From Actinomycetota bacterium (GTDB lineage: Bacteria; Actinomycetota; Humimicrobiia; Humimicrobiales; Humimicrobiaceae): a DNA stretch of 33,992 nt. Positions 1 to 7,984 of this stretch are shown here, one piece after another (positions within the stretch are counted from its first letter, which is position 1; every line of letters begins with the position of its first letter). The translations under genes were made by a program, and so were the position numbers. Below the pieces are notes generated by a model that was not told the origin of the DNA, made no database searches, and saw nothing but the letters and a program-made list of their open reading frames with translations. The stretch covers positions 1-33,992 of the forward strand of contig JAQUOE010000015.1 of assembly GCA_028717265.1 (NCBI GenBank), read 5' to 3'.

Positions 1-8
1 AAGGAAAA

Positions 9-22
9 TCGATTGCAATCGA
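9..22. repeat. 14-bp perfect palindrome upstream of comM
   Basis: TCGATTGCAATCGA reads the same on both strands. A second short palindrome, AATCGATT, lies at 89-96, and bases 1-7 (AAGGAAA) are complementary to 64-70 (TTTCCTT). These lie 60-150 bases before the comM promoter and could be a protein-binding site or the remains of an upstream gene end. Nothing ties them to a known regulator. Confidence 0.3.
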
Positions 23-156
23 GAAAAAATATTATTTGAATTTAAGAAAAAAATAAAAATACCTTTCCTTTATCTTTTTATCATTTTCAATCGATTAATC
101 TGTATATTTATTGTGTAATTGTCTCTTAATCCTCTTATCCGCCTTTTATTATGTAA

Positions 157-185
157 TTGACTATATATGCAATTATATATATAAT
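157..185 (+). promoter_or_regulatory. comM promoter, placed for a leaderless transcript
   Basis: TTGACT (157-162), a 17-bp spacer and TATAAT (180-185) form a near-consensus sigma-70/SigA promoter. The usual start point, about 7 bases after the -10 box, falls on or next to the ATG at 192. No SD sequence precedes that ATG. The simplest reading is a leaderless comM mRNA. Confidence 0.75.
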
Positions 186-191
186 TATTTC

Positions 192-1733
192 ATGTTCTTC
201 AAACTTGACAGTTTCACACTGATTGGAATCAATGCCATAAGAGTTTCCGTAGAGGTGCACCTTTCAAGGGGTCTGCCCGAATTCATAATCGTGGGGCTTC
301 CCGGAAAAGCAGTAAATGAATCAAGGCAGAGAGTAAGGTCCGCAGTACTAAACAGCGGATTCGATTTTCCCGTTAAAAAAATAATTGTAAATCTATCACC
401 GGCAGACATAAAAAAGGACGGTTCTTTTTATGATCTGCCGATAGCTCTCGCGATTCTTGCGGCAAGCGGTCAGATTAAATGCGATATATCCGAAAAGTTC
501 TGTTTTGTAGGTGAGTTGTCTCTTGATGGAAAGATAAATCCTGTAAAGGGACTGATTTCGATGGCGGAGGAAGCTCAGAAGATGCGTAAAGAATATTTTT
601 TGGTGCCGTGCGAAATTGCGAGCCAGGCTTCTTTTATTTACGGTGTGGATATAGTGGCATGTAAAACTCTGTCCGAAGCTGTGGAGGCGTTTACCTGCCG
701 GGAAAATATCGGGAAATTTATATGCAGGGATAAAATCGAGAGTATATCCGGCAGAGGTAACTCCTATGATTTTGATTTCAGCGATGTAAAAGGTCAGCTA
801 AAAGCAAAGAGGGCACTTGAGATAGCTGTAAGCGGCAGGCATAATATAATACTGATCGGCCCTCCGGGAAGCGGTAAGACCATGCTCGCAAGACGTGCGG
901 TTACCATAATGCCTGATCTGAATCTGGAGGAATGTATCGAGGTCACCAAGGTCTACAGTCTATATGAAAAGTATGTTAATCGTCTGATTCAGGAAAGGCC
1001 GTTCAGGAACCCGCACCATACAATAAGCAGAGCGGGGCTTATCGGAGGAGGTGCCAATCCGAGACCCGGTGAAATAAGTCTTGCACATAAGGGCCTGCTA
1101 TTTCTGGATGAGTTCTCGCAGTTTCCTAAAAATTTTATAGAAGACCTGAGACAGCCTCTCGAAAATAAGGAAATCATTATTACGAGGAGCCATCTTTCTT
1201 ACAGCTTCCCCTGTAATTTCATGCTGATAATGGCCACCAATCCCTGCTATTGCGGATATTTCGGAGATGAAAGCAGAAAATGTGTCTGCAGTCAGAGAGA
1301 AATACAAAAATTCTGGAAGAAGATGTCGGGACCCGTTATGGATAGAATCGATATGAGGGTCACTGTTGCCAGGCTTCAGGAAAAAAGTTTTATAAATACC
1401 GGGGCGGGTGAGAATTCAAATAAAATAAAGAGCCGCATTGAGAAATGTCTTCGCATCCAGAATGAGAGATTCGAAGGTAAAAAGATCAGTTGCAATGCCG
1501 AAATCGGGATAAACATTATAAATGAATGGTTAAGAGATGATAAAAAAATAAGGGACCTCATATACGCGATTTCAGGAAAATATAATCTGACAGCCAGAGG
1601 AACGGTAAGCATCTTAAAAGTATCAAGGACCATAGCTGATCTTGAAGATAGCGATATCATCAAAGAAAACCACGTTATCGAAGCCATTAATTACAGGATG
1701 GGATATGGTTGTAATACGGAGTGTAATTTTTAA
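192..1733 (+). CDS. comM: ComM/YifB-family AAA+ Mg-chelatase-like ATPase
   Basis: AAA+ ATPase of the ComM (YifB) family. In naturally transformable bacteria ComM is a hexameric helicase that drives branch migration during uptake of homologous DNA. The product is 513 residues, normal for the family. It has an N-terminal domain related to Lon protease folds (about 1-180), Walker A GPPGSGKT at about 223-230, Walker B LLFLDEF with D306/E307, and a cysteine cluster around NPCYCGYF typical of the Mg-chelatase-like core. The open frame runs back to 111, but the extra 27 residues are hydrophobic and unlike the family. The family-like start (MFFKLDSF) is the ATG at 192, exactly where the upstream promoter should start transcription. 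dprA follows after 2 bases, which suggests co-transcription and a shared role in DNA processing. Confidence 0.93.
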   Translation: MFFKLDSFTLIGINAIRVSVEVHLSRGLPEFIIVGLPGKAVNESRQRVRSAVLNSGFDFPVKKIIVNLSPADIKKDGSFYDLPIALAILAASGQIKCDISEKFCFVGELSLDGKINPVKGLISMAEEAQKMRKEYFLVPCEIASQASFIYGVDIVACKTLSEAVEAFTCRENIGKFICRDKIESISGRGNSYDFDFSDVKGQLKAKRALEIAVSGRHNIILIGPPGSGKTMLARRAVTIMPDLNLEECIEVTKVYSLYEKYVNRLIQERPFRNPHHTISRAGLIGGGANPRPGEISLAHKGLLFLDEFSQFPKNFIEDLRQPLENKEIIITRSHLSYSFPCNFMLIMATNPCYCGYFGDESRKCVCSQREIQKFWKKMSGPVMDRIDMRVTVARLQEKSFINTGAGENSNKIKSRIEKCLRIQNERFEGKKISCNAEIGINIINEWLRDDKKIRDLIYAISGKYNLTARGTVSILKVSRTIADLEDSDIIKENHVIEAINYRMGYGCNTECNF

Positions 1734-1735
1734 TC

Positions 1736-2884
1736 ATGAGGATGGGAAATAAAGAAAAAATCTTATATATACTGACTGACAGGAAAATCAAACCCTCGAA
1801 ATTCATGGATATATACAGGCAAAATAACGGTGATATAAATAAAACCATCAAGCATTTTTTAGGATATGAAAATTTGAAATTGAATCTTGAAGCGGGGGAA
1901 AGAGATAATAATGATCCCGAAACCGATATGCATGAAAGGGATAAGTATGGATATCTTAAAGTTATCGATTATATGCTTAAGAATAAAGTTGAATTATTAT
2001 GCATCGGTGATCGCGGTTATCCGGATATATTGAAACAGATATATTCGCCTCCTCCACTTTTATTCTTTAAAGGAAATAAAATAAAAGAAATGGAATTCGG
2101 GATCGCCATTGTGGGCAGCAGGAAATGTACCGCTTACGGCCGGGAAGCAGCCGGGTATATCAGCAGAAACCTATCTGAAATAGGTATAACGGTTGTTAGC
2201 GGTCTGGCGCTGGGAATCGATAGTTATGCGCATAAAGCGGCACTTGAGGGGAAAGGAGGGACCATCGGCATCCTGGGCTGCGGAATAGATATAGTTTATC
2301 CCCCGGAAAATAAATTCTTATATGAGGAAATAACCATAAATGGCAGTATAGCAACCGAATATTTTCCTGCAACTCCTCCGTTTAAAAGTAATTTTCCTGT
2401 AAGAAACAGAATAATAAGCGGACTTTGCAGGGGAGTTATAGTGATAGAAGCAGGAGAAAAAAGCGGAGCGGTTATAACCTGTGAAATGGCACTGAAACAG
2501 AATAGAGAAGTATTCGCAGTTCCCGGCAACATTTTTAGTCCGGCAAGCAAAGGATGTCATAAACTGATTAAAAACGGTGCAAAGCTAGTGGAGAGAATCG
2601 ATGACATACTTGAGGAATTCTCTCAAGTATGTCAGGAAAATTTGAAACTGCGCAGCGATTACGATATCGCGGACCATATGAAGACACAGAGCAGGCAGGA
2701 TATCGGGATCCTGGGTAACGAGGCCAGAATATATGAATTTATCGGATTCAGGGCAAAGAGTGTAGAAGAAATAGTAAGATACTCGAAAATGGAAGTCGGG
2801 GAAGTACTCGGAATTCTTGTTTCTCTTGAGATAAAGCAGCTCATCAGGGAAGATAGCTTTAACAAATATAGTAGATTATTTTAG
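1736..2884 (+). CDS. dprA: DNA-processing protein DprA (Smf family)
   Basis: DprA binds incoming single-stranded DNA and loads RecA onto it during transformation; homologues also occur in bacteria not known to be transformable. The product is 382 residues: a poorly conserved N-terminal part (about 1-75), the Rossmann-like SMF core (about 100-285) with IVGSRK, SGLALGIDSYAH, GCGIDIVYPPEN and FPVRNRIISGL, and a C-terminal winged-helix-like segment (about 320-380). The ATG at 1736 is 2 bases after the comM stop, so translation probably restarts from comM; a second ATG at 1742 is an alternative. A 13-bp perfect inverted repeat lies in the coding sequence at the junction between the SMF core and the C-terminal part. 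topA, which often follows dprA, is not here. Confidence 0.95.
   Translation: MRMGNKEKILYILTDRKIKPSKFMDIYRQNNGDINKTIKHFLGYENLKLNLEAGERDNNDPETDMHERDKYGYLKVIDYMLKNKVELLCIGDRGYPDILKQIYSPPPLLFFKGNKIKEMEFGIAIVGSRKCTAYGREAAGYISRNLSEIGITVVSGLALGIDSYAHKAALEGKGGTIGILGCGIDIVYPPENKFLYEEITINGSIATEYFPATPPFKSNFPVRNRIISGLCRGVIVIEAGEKSGAVITCEMALKQNREVFAVPGNIFSPASKGCHKLIKNGAKLVERIDDILEEFSQVCQENLKLRSDYDIADHMKTQSRQDIGILGNEARIYEFIGFRAKSVEEIVRYSKMEVGEVLGILVSLEIKQLIREDSFNKYSRLF
2602..2634 (+). repeat. 13-bp perfect inverted repeat inside dprA
   Basis: TGACATACTTGAG (2602-2614) and CTCAAGTATGTCA (2622-2634) are exact reverse complements separated by 7 bases containing an EcoRI-like GAATTC. As RNA it would form a strong hairpin without a following U-run, so it is not a standard terminator. 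It encodes the stretch around residues 289-300, between the two DprA domains. Confidence 0.85.
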
Positions 2885-2941
2885 ATTTTGTATTAAAATA
2901 ATGATATATTTTTAATCGGAGAAGATGGAGAATAAAACAAA

Positions 2942-3364
2942 ATGGCATTATTCAGAAAGAAAAAAATCGAAAGACCAAAAAGCCCTCTGGGAAGTGCGTT
3001 ATATGATTATGATCTTATGATTGCAACAGACCTGAAAAAGGTCCTGGATGGAGTAAATTCCAATAAGAAGCTCGATGCGCGGAAAGTAAGCAGTATCTTT
3101 AAATATGTAGATCATAAATTTACCGGCATGCTGAATGGCTTGTCGAAAGAAAATTTAAAAGTAGATTACAGGTCGGATAAAATAAGGTATTTAATGATTG
3201 ACATGATAGGCAAGTTAAAAGCATTTTTAAATACTGCAAAAACCGAAGGCTACGATCCGTTAAAAGAAGACAAAGATCAGGGGTCTCTGGCAGTAGATAA
3301 GGCAAAGGAGATAAGAGAGATTATAAGAAGAAAGATGAAGGATATCGAGAGTGATTATATATAG
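2942..3364 (+). CDS. Hypothetical 140-residue protein between dprA and xerC
   Basis: I do not recognise this protein. It is 140 residues, highly charged and probably mostly helical. It has a basic N-terminus (MALFRKKKIERPKSP), a middle rich in Lys and Asp, and a C-terminal stretch rich in Arg, Lys and Glu (KEIREIIRRKMKDIE). It has no signal peptide, membrane segment, Cys pair or nucleotide-binding motif. An SD-like GGAG lies about 12 bases before the ATG. The stop is 2 bases before the xerC ATG, so the two are probably translated together. Codon use looks like that of its neighbours, with no sign of recent transfer. A small basic accessory protein for DNA processing or recombination would fit the context, but that is a guess. 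Confidence 0.8.
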   Translation: MALFRKKKIERPKSPLGSALYDYDLMIATDLKKVLDGVNSNKKLDARKVSSIFKYVDHKFTGMLNGLSKENLKVDYRSDKIRYLMIDMIGKLKAFLNTAKTEGYDPLKEDKDQGSLAVDKAKEIREIIRRKMKDIESDYI

Positions 3365-3366
3365 GT

Positions 3367-4281
3367 ATGAGTTTATTTAATTTCCTTGAATTATATATAA
3401 AGTATCTGAAATATGAAAAAAACTTATCTCTTAATTCTATAAACTCATATCGAAAAGATATCACACAATTTTTAAATTTTTTAAAAAATAAGAAAATTAC
3501 TGAAACTGCCGGATTGAATTTGGGTATATTCAGAGATTTCCTGAAATATATCGACAATTTCCACTATTCAAATAGAACCATTATCAGAAAGTATTCTTCC
3601 CTTATAAACTTCTTCAGATTTCTTGAAAGAAATGATTATATAGATTTTCAGCTTACCGAATCCATAAATGTTCCCAGAAAACGCCACCGGTTTTACTCCT
3701 TTATGTCTGAAAGCGAAACTGAAAGATTATTCGACAGCTTTGAACCGCAAAATGATTTTGAAATCAGGGACAGGTCCATACTTGAACTGCTCTATTCTAC
3801 CGGTGCCAGGATAAGCGAGGCGGAAGGTTTAAAAACCGGGGATATCGATCTCGGGGGCAGTGAATTGATAGTGACCGGAAAAGGCAGAAAGCAGAGAATG
3901 GTTTACCTCAATCAGACAGCAGCATTCTGGCTAAAGAAGTATCTTGAGATAAGGAGCAGGTTAGCCTCAGGAGGGGAGGATAAATATGTGAATGATAAAC
4001 ATTTATTTTTAAATAGATTCGGGAAAAGGTTATCGTCGCGCAGTATGAGGACAATAGTTAAAAAATATGTAAAAAAAGCACTAATTGATAAGAATATTAC
4101 CCCCCACAGCATCAGGCACAGTTTTGCCACCCATCTGCTTCAGGAAGGGGCGGGCATAAGAGAGATACAGGAACTCCTGGGCCATGAAAGTATATCAACC
4201 ACGCAAATATATTCGCATTTGAATGTTAAAAAGCTAAAAAAGGACTATAAAAAATTTCACCCCAGAGCAGAAATAAAATAA
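3367..4281 (+). CDS. xerC: Tyrosine recombinase XerC/XerD
   Basis: Site-specific tyrosine recombinase of the XerC/XerD family, which resolves chromosome dimers at dif during cell division. The product is 304 residues, the usual length. It has an N-terminal SAM-like core-binding domain (about 1-95) and a C-terminal catalytic domain. All expected active-site residues are present: R148 (STGARISEAEGL), K172 (TGKGRKQR), H247 and R250 (HSIRHSFATHLL), H273 (LGHESIS) and the nucleophile Y282 (TQIYSHL). The position between dprA and rpsB matches xerC of Gram-positive genomes and argues for the housekeeping recombinase rather than a phage or transposon integrase. XerC and XerD cannot be separated from sequence alone. 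Confidence 0.93.
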   Translation: MSLFNFLELYIKYLKYEKNLSLNSINSYRKDITQFLNFLKNKKITETAGLNLGIFRDFLKYIDNFHYSNRTIIRKYSSLINFFRFLERNDYIDFQLTESINVPRKRHRFYSFMSESETERLFDSFEPQNDFEIRDRSILELLYSTGARISEAEGLKTGDIDLGGSELIVTGKGRKQRMVYLNQTAAFWLKKYLEIRSRLASGGEDKYVNDKHLFLNRFGKRLSSRSMRTIVKKYVKKALIDKNITPHSIRHSFATHLLQEGAGIREIQELLGHESISTTQIYSHLNVKKLKKDYKKFHPRAEIK

Positions 4282-4327
4282 AAATAGAAGGCAGCATTTT
4301 TGCTTTTGACGATATGTCGAATTGTTA

Positions 4328-4356
4328 TTGATTATTTGATGAAATATAGGTATTAT
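4328..4356 (+). promoter_or_regulatory. Likely rpsB operon promoter
   Basis: TTGATT (4328-4333), a 17-bp spacer and TATTAT (4351-4356) give a plausible sigma-70/SigA promoter with a start near 4363. That would give rpsB an untranslated leader of about 100 bases, enough for the hairpin described next. Read by eye only. Confidence 0.55.
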
Positions 4357-4383
4357 GCTAGACTTGAACGTTGAAATCACACA

Positions 4384-4430
4384 CACCACTTGCGGTATTA
4401 TGGTGAACAAATACGGCGGTTAAAGTGGTG
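4384..4430 (+). promoter_or_regulatory. rpsB leader hairpin, candidate S2 autoregulatory element
   Basis: CACCACTT (4384-4391) pairs perfectly with AAGTGGTG (4423-4430), closing a 31-base loop. The helix ends about 18 bases before the rpsB SD (AGGAGG, 4449-4454) and lies between the predicted promoter and the gene. Ribosomal protein operons often carry structured leaders that bind their own product; S2 is the natural candidate here. The loop also holds a seven-codon frame (ATG at 4400, TAA at 4421) with no convincing SD, probably chance. Confidence 0.4.
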
Positions 4431-4461
4431 GAGGAAAAACCATAAAATAGGAGGTATTATT

Positions 4462-5250
4462 TTGAGTATCGTAACTATGAAGCAGCTTCTGGAGGTGGGG
4501 GTTCATTTTGGTCATCAGACCAAGAAATGGAATCCCAAGATGAAAAAATATATATACACGGATAAAAACGGTATATATATAATCGATCTCCAGGAGACAC
4601 AAAGGCTGCTGATTGAAGCCTATGAATATGTAAAAAAAGTTTCCAGCGAGGGTGGAATCATATTGTTTGTCGGCACCAAAAAGCAGATCCAGGACATAGT
4701 GGAATCTTATGCAAAAGAATGCGGAATGCCCTATGTCAAGAACAGATGGCTGGGAGGTACCCTTACCAACTTCGAAACTATAACCAGGAGAACGAGAAGA
4801 ATCGATGAAATAGAAAATATGGAAAAGTCGGGAATATTTGAAAATTTACCCAAAAAGGAAGTCCTGGGGATAAGAAAAGAATATGAGAAGCTTCTTCTCA
4901 ACATAGGGGGTATAAGAAATATGAAAAAACTTCCCGATGTCCTTTATGCCATTGATCCGGGTAAAGAAATTATAGCAATAAAAGAAGCAAGAAAATTGGG
5001 AATACCAATAGTGGCCATAACGGATACGAATTGTGATCCGGACCTTATTGATTTTATCATTCCAGGTAATGATGACGCTATTCGTTCCTGCAGTCTGATA
5101 ACCGGTGTTATAAGCGAAGCCATAAAAGAAGGCAAGGAAGAGAAGATTAAGTTTGAAGAAAGCCCGGAAGTAGAAGAAGCAAAAGAGTTAGAGAAGGAAA
5201 AAGACGAAGATAATTTAGAAGATTCACCCGAAGATGACGTATGGGTTTAG
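4462..5250 (+). CDS. rpsB: 30S ribosomal protein S2
   Basis: Ribosomal protein uS2, a component of the small subunit near the head-body junction. The product is 262 residues with the family signature near the N-terminus ([19 protein letters not shown]) and central blocks [20 protein letters not shown] and [15 protein letters not shown]. The C-terminus is a long acidic tail of Glu, Lys and Asp, as in many S2 proteins. The frame is open back to 4390, but the TTG at 4462 sits 7 bases after a perfect SD (AGGAGG), and family alignment starts here. It heads the rpsB-tsf-pyrH-frr block and probably has its own promoter and leader. Confidence 0.97.
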   Translation: MSIVTMKQLLEVGVHFGHQTKKWNPKMKKYIYTDKNGIYIIDLQETQRLLIEAYEYVKKVSSEGGIILFVGTKKQIQDIVESYAKECGMPYVKNRWLGGTLTNFETITRRTRRIDEIENMEKSGIFENLPKKEVLGIRKEYEKLLLNIGGIRNMKKLPDVLYAIDPGKEIIAIKEARKLGIPIVAITDTNCDPDLIDFIIPGNDDAIRSCSLITGVISEAIKEGKEEKIKFEESPEVEEAKELEKEKDEDNLEDSPEDDVWV

Positions 5251-5276
5251 AGATTTAGAGATTATATGGAGGAACA

Positions 5277-5876
5277 ATGGAAATAAAAGCAGAATTGGTT
5301 AAAGAATTACGGAAAAAAAGCAATGCCGGAATGATGGATTGTAAAACAGCTCTGGTTGACAGTAAAGGAGACATAAAAAAAGCGGAAGAATTATTAAATG
5401 AAAGAGGACTTGCACAGGCTTCCAAAAAAGCTTTGAGAGCTACAAAGGAAGGTCTTATAGACTGCTATATACACCTGGGATCTAAAGTAGGGGTAATGGT
5501 CGAAGTCAATTGCGAAACGGATTTTGTAGCCAGAAACGAGATGTTTAAAAATCTGGTGCATGATATTGCGCTGCATATTGCCGCAGCGGCACCTTTGTAT
5601 GTTTCCATGGGAGATGTACCTGACGATGCAGTTGAAAAAGAAAAAGAACTTTACAGGAAGCAGGCTTTAAATGAAGGAAAATCCGAGAAGATAATCGATA
5701 AAATAGCTGAAGGCAGACTTAAAAAATATTACGAGGAAAACTGTCTTATGGAGCAGCCCTTTGTAAAAGATAACGACATAAAAATAGGGGACCTGGTAAA
5801 GCAGAATATAGCTAAAATAGGTGAGAATATAGTAATCAAAAGATTCACAAGATACGTTCTTGGCGAAGAGAAATAA
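5277..5876 (+). CDS. tsf: Elongation factor Ts
   Basis: EF-Ts, the guanine nucleotide exchange factor that recycles EF-Tu from GDP to GTP. It is 199 residues, the short form common in Gram-positive-type lineages and thermophiles and lacking the long C-terminal module of the E. coli protein. The N-terminal UBA-like domain contains VKELRKKSNAGMMDCK (about 9-24). The core carries VGVMVEVNCETDFVARN, the EF-Tu contact region. The ATG at 5277 follows a close SD (GGAGGA, 5268-5273). It lies 26 bases after rpsB. Confidence 0.97.
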   Translation: MEIKAELVKELRKKSNAGMMDCKTALVDSKGDIKKAEELLNERGLAQASKKALRATKEGLIDCYIHLGSKVGVMVEVNCETDFVARNEMFKNLVHDIALHIAAAAPLYVSMGDVPDDAVEKEKELYRKQALNEGKSEKIIDKIAEGRLKKYYEENCLMEQPFVKDNDIKIGDLVKQNIAKIGENIVIKRFTRYVLGEEK

Positions 5877-5923
5877 AAACATTTTTTTTATATTTTTTGC
5901 CCGGAAGGCAATAAATAAAAAAT

Positions 5924-6643
5924 ATGGAAAAATTAAAATACAGAAGGGTTCTACTTAAGATAAGCGGGGAAGCATTGCTGGGCGATCTGGATTACGGAAT
6001 AGATCCAGGGGTTACCAGCAATATATCCAGTCAGATCAAAGAGGTGGTAGAGCTGGGGGTCGAGGTCGCCGTAGTTATCGGCGGAGGAAATTTTTGGAGA
6101 GGCGTATCTGCAAGTGTAAATGGCATGGACAGGACCACTGCCGATTATATAGGAATGCTCGCTACTATTATGAATGCTCTCGGGCTGCAAAATGCATTGG
6201 AAAAAATGGGAATAATCACCAGGGTTCAAACTGCAATATCAATGCAGGAGATTGCCGAACCTTTTATCAGGAGAAAGGCGGTAAGACACCTTGAGAAAAA
6301 AAGAGTCGTAATATTTGCCGGCGGAACCGGCAATCCTTATTTTACGACTGACACTGCAGCTGCATTAAGAGCACTGGAAATAGAAGCAGAAATAATTTTT
6401 AAAGCTACAAAAGTAGACGGTGTATATGACAGGGATCCTCTGAAGTTCAAAGATGCAAAAAAATTCACCGGACTCTCTTTTCTGGATGTCTTACAAAAAA
6501 ACCTTAAAATTCTGGATTCCACAGCTACATCTTTATGTATGGAAAATAATTTACCCATAGTGGTCTTCGATATTACAAAACCGGGTAATATAAAAGGAGT
6601 CATCATGGGTAAAAAAATTGGAACTCTGGTTACAAAGGAGTAA
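5924..6643 (+). CDS. pyrH: UMP kinase
   Basis: Bacterial UMP kinase, which phosphorylates UMP to UDP with ATP. It belongs to the amino-acid-kinase fold and is a homohexamer regulated by GTP and UTP in studied species. It is 239 residues. Visible motifs are the phosphate-binding KISGEALLG (about 12-20), IGGGNFWRG (about 52-60), [19 protein letters not shown] and [13 protein letters not shown], all at expected places. No clear SD lies before the ATG at 5924. The 47-base gap from tsf is mostly T and A runs with a small TGCC/GGCA hairpin. Confidence 0.96.
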   Translation: MEKLKYRRVLLKISGEALLGDLDYGIDPGVTSNISSQIKEVVELGVEVAVVIGGGNFWRGVSASVNGMDRTTADYIGMLATIMNALGLQNALEKMGIITRVQTAISMQEIAEPFIRRKAVRHLEKKRVVIFAGGTGNPYFTTDTAAALRALEIEAEIIFKATKVDGVYDRDPLKFKDAKKFTGLSFLDVLQKNLKILDSTATSLCMENNLPIVVFDITKPGNIKGVIMGKKIGTLVTKE

Positions 6644-6646
6644 GAA

Positions 6647-7204
6647 ATGAAAGATGCATTACTGATTGATACAAAAAAAAGAATGGGTCAATCTCTTGAA
6701 AGAACACAGCATGAATTCAATACTATCAGGACGGGGAGAGCGTCTGTTTCACTGCTTGATAATATTTATATCGACTACTATGGCAGCAAGACTTTATTGA
6801 AGCATGTGTCCAATATGAGTATACCCGAACCAAGGGTTATTCTGATTTCTCCTTATGAGCCGAAGTTTTTAAGAGAAATCGAGACCCAGATATCCAAATC
6901 CGATCTGGGAATCAATCCATCAAATGACGGAAAGGTCATCCGTCTGAATATCCCGCCCCTGAACGAGGAAAGAAGAAGAGAGCTGGTAAAACTGGTAAAA
7001 AAGATCGCAGAGGATGGAAGGGTTGCTATCAGAAATATCAGAAGAGAAGTAAATGATGAATTCAAAAAGCTGGAAAGTGAAAGTAAAATAACTGAAGATG
7101 ACCTGATAAGTTCCGGGGAAGAAGTTCAGAAAATCACCGATGAGTTTATAGTAAAGATAAATGATTCTCTGGCCCAGAAAGAAAAAGAAATTATGGAAGT
7201 GTAG
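6647..7204 (+). CDS. frr: Ribosome recycling factor
   Basis: RRF splits post-termination ribosomes together with EF-G. It is 185 residues, the family length. The sequence shows the conserved FNTIRTGRASVSLLDNI block (about 24-40), the domain II hinge with YYGSKTLLKHVSNMSIPEPR, and the C-terminal helix block PPLNEERRRELVKLVKK followed by RVAIRNIRREVNDEFKKLE. The ATG follows AAGGAG (6635-6640) by 6 bases; the SD lies inside the end of pyrH, so the two are tightly linked. Confidence 0.97.
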   Translation: MKDALLIDTKKRMGQSLERTQHEFNTIRTGRASVSLLDNIYIDYYGSKTLLKHVSNMSIPEPRVILISPYEPKFLREIETQISKSDLGINPSNDGKVIRLNIPPLNEERRRELVKLVKKIAEDGRVAIRNIRREVNDEFKKLESESKITEDDLISSGEEVQKITDEFIVKINDSLAQKEKEIMEV

Positions 7205-7216
7205 GTAGGAAGTATT

Positions 7217-7978
7217 TTGAGCTTATTTTCCCCTGTTTTTTCTTCTATAATGACTCCGACCATTAAAGAACTAAAAAAAAATAATATACCGGAGCATGTA
7301 GCCATAATCATGGACGGAAACGGCAGGTGGGCCTCAAAAAGAAAGTTACCTCGATCTGCCGGTCATAAAGCCGGTGTAGAAGCACTGAGGGATATCATAA
7401 CCACAAGTATAGAATTGGGGATAAAATTCCTGACTGTATATTCATTTTCAAGCGAGAACTGGCAAAGGCCCGAGGATGAGGTAAATTTTCTTTTAAATCT
7501 TTTTTTGGTATCTTTAAATGAAGAACTGGGAAGTCTGGATAAAAATGGAGTAAGAGTAAGACTCATCGGTGAAAGAAAAGAAGTACCTTCCGAAATACTA
7601 AAAGCTTTTGAAAATGCGGAAAAAAAGACCAGAGATAATGATAATCTTTATTTTAATATTGCTTTCAATTATGGATCCAGACAGGAAATTATAAACGCGA
7701 TCAAAAAGATATGTAAAGAAGCAAGCAGGAATGATATCGATTTGGAGCAGCTGGATGAAAGAAATTTTTCGGATTATTTATTTACAAAAGGTTGTCCGGA
7801 TCCCGATTTTTTGATAAGAACCAGCGGTGAATACAGAGTTAGTAATTTCCTGTTGTGGCAGATTGCATATTCGGAATTTTACTTTATAAAAACTCTATGG
7901 CCGGATTTCAAAAGGAAAGACTTTTTGAGGGCTATTTATTATTATCAGCGAAGAAATAGAAGATTTGGCAGGTTGTGA
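7217..7978 (+). CDS. uppS: Undecaprenyl diphosphate synthase (cis-prenyltransferase)
   Basis: UppS condenses isopentenyl diphosphate onto farnesyl diphosphate to make the C55 lipid carrier for peptidoglycan and other envelope polymers. The product is 253 residues. The signature HVAIIMDGNGRWA carries the catalytic Asp (D33). Further blocks are RSAGHKAGVEALRDI, VYSFSSENWQRP, FNIAFNYGSRQEI and the C-terminal PDPDFLIRTSGEYRVSNFLLWQ. The TTG at 7217 is chosen because it follows AGGA (7207-7210) at good spacing; the ATG at 7250 has no SD. In most relatives cdsA and dxr come between uppS and rseP; here rseP follows after 6 bases. Confidence 0.96.
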   Translation: MSLFSPVFSSIMTPTIKELKKNNIPEHVAIIMDGNGRWASKRKLPRSAGHKAGVEALRDIITTSIELGIKFLTVYSFSSENWQRPEDEVNFLLNLFLVSLNEELGSLDKNGVRVRLIGERKEVPSEILKAFENAEKKTRDNDNLYFNIAFNYGSRQEIINAIKKICKEASRNDIDLEQLDERNFSDYLFTKGCPDPDFLIRTSGEYRVSNFLLWQIAYSEFYFIKTLWPDFKRKDFLRAIYYYQRRNRRFGRL

Positions 7979-7984
7979 TCCCGG

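Noticed and set aside
111-191. N-terminal 27-residue extension of comM
   Set aside because: It is hydrophobic, encoded by promoter-like A+T-rich DNA, has no SD, and ComM homologues begin near MFFKLDSF; the promoter also lies inside it.
4390-4461. Longer rpsB start from the TTG at 4390
   Set aside because: It would cover the leader hairpin and the perfect SD; family alignment begins at the TTG at 4462.
7217-7251. TATAAT at 7246-7251 as a promoter within uppS
   Set aside because: No -35 element at suitable spacing and no start codon arrangement that would use it.
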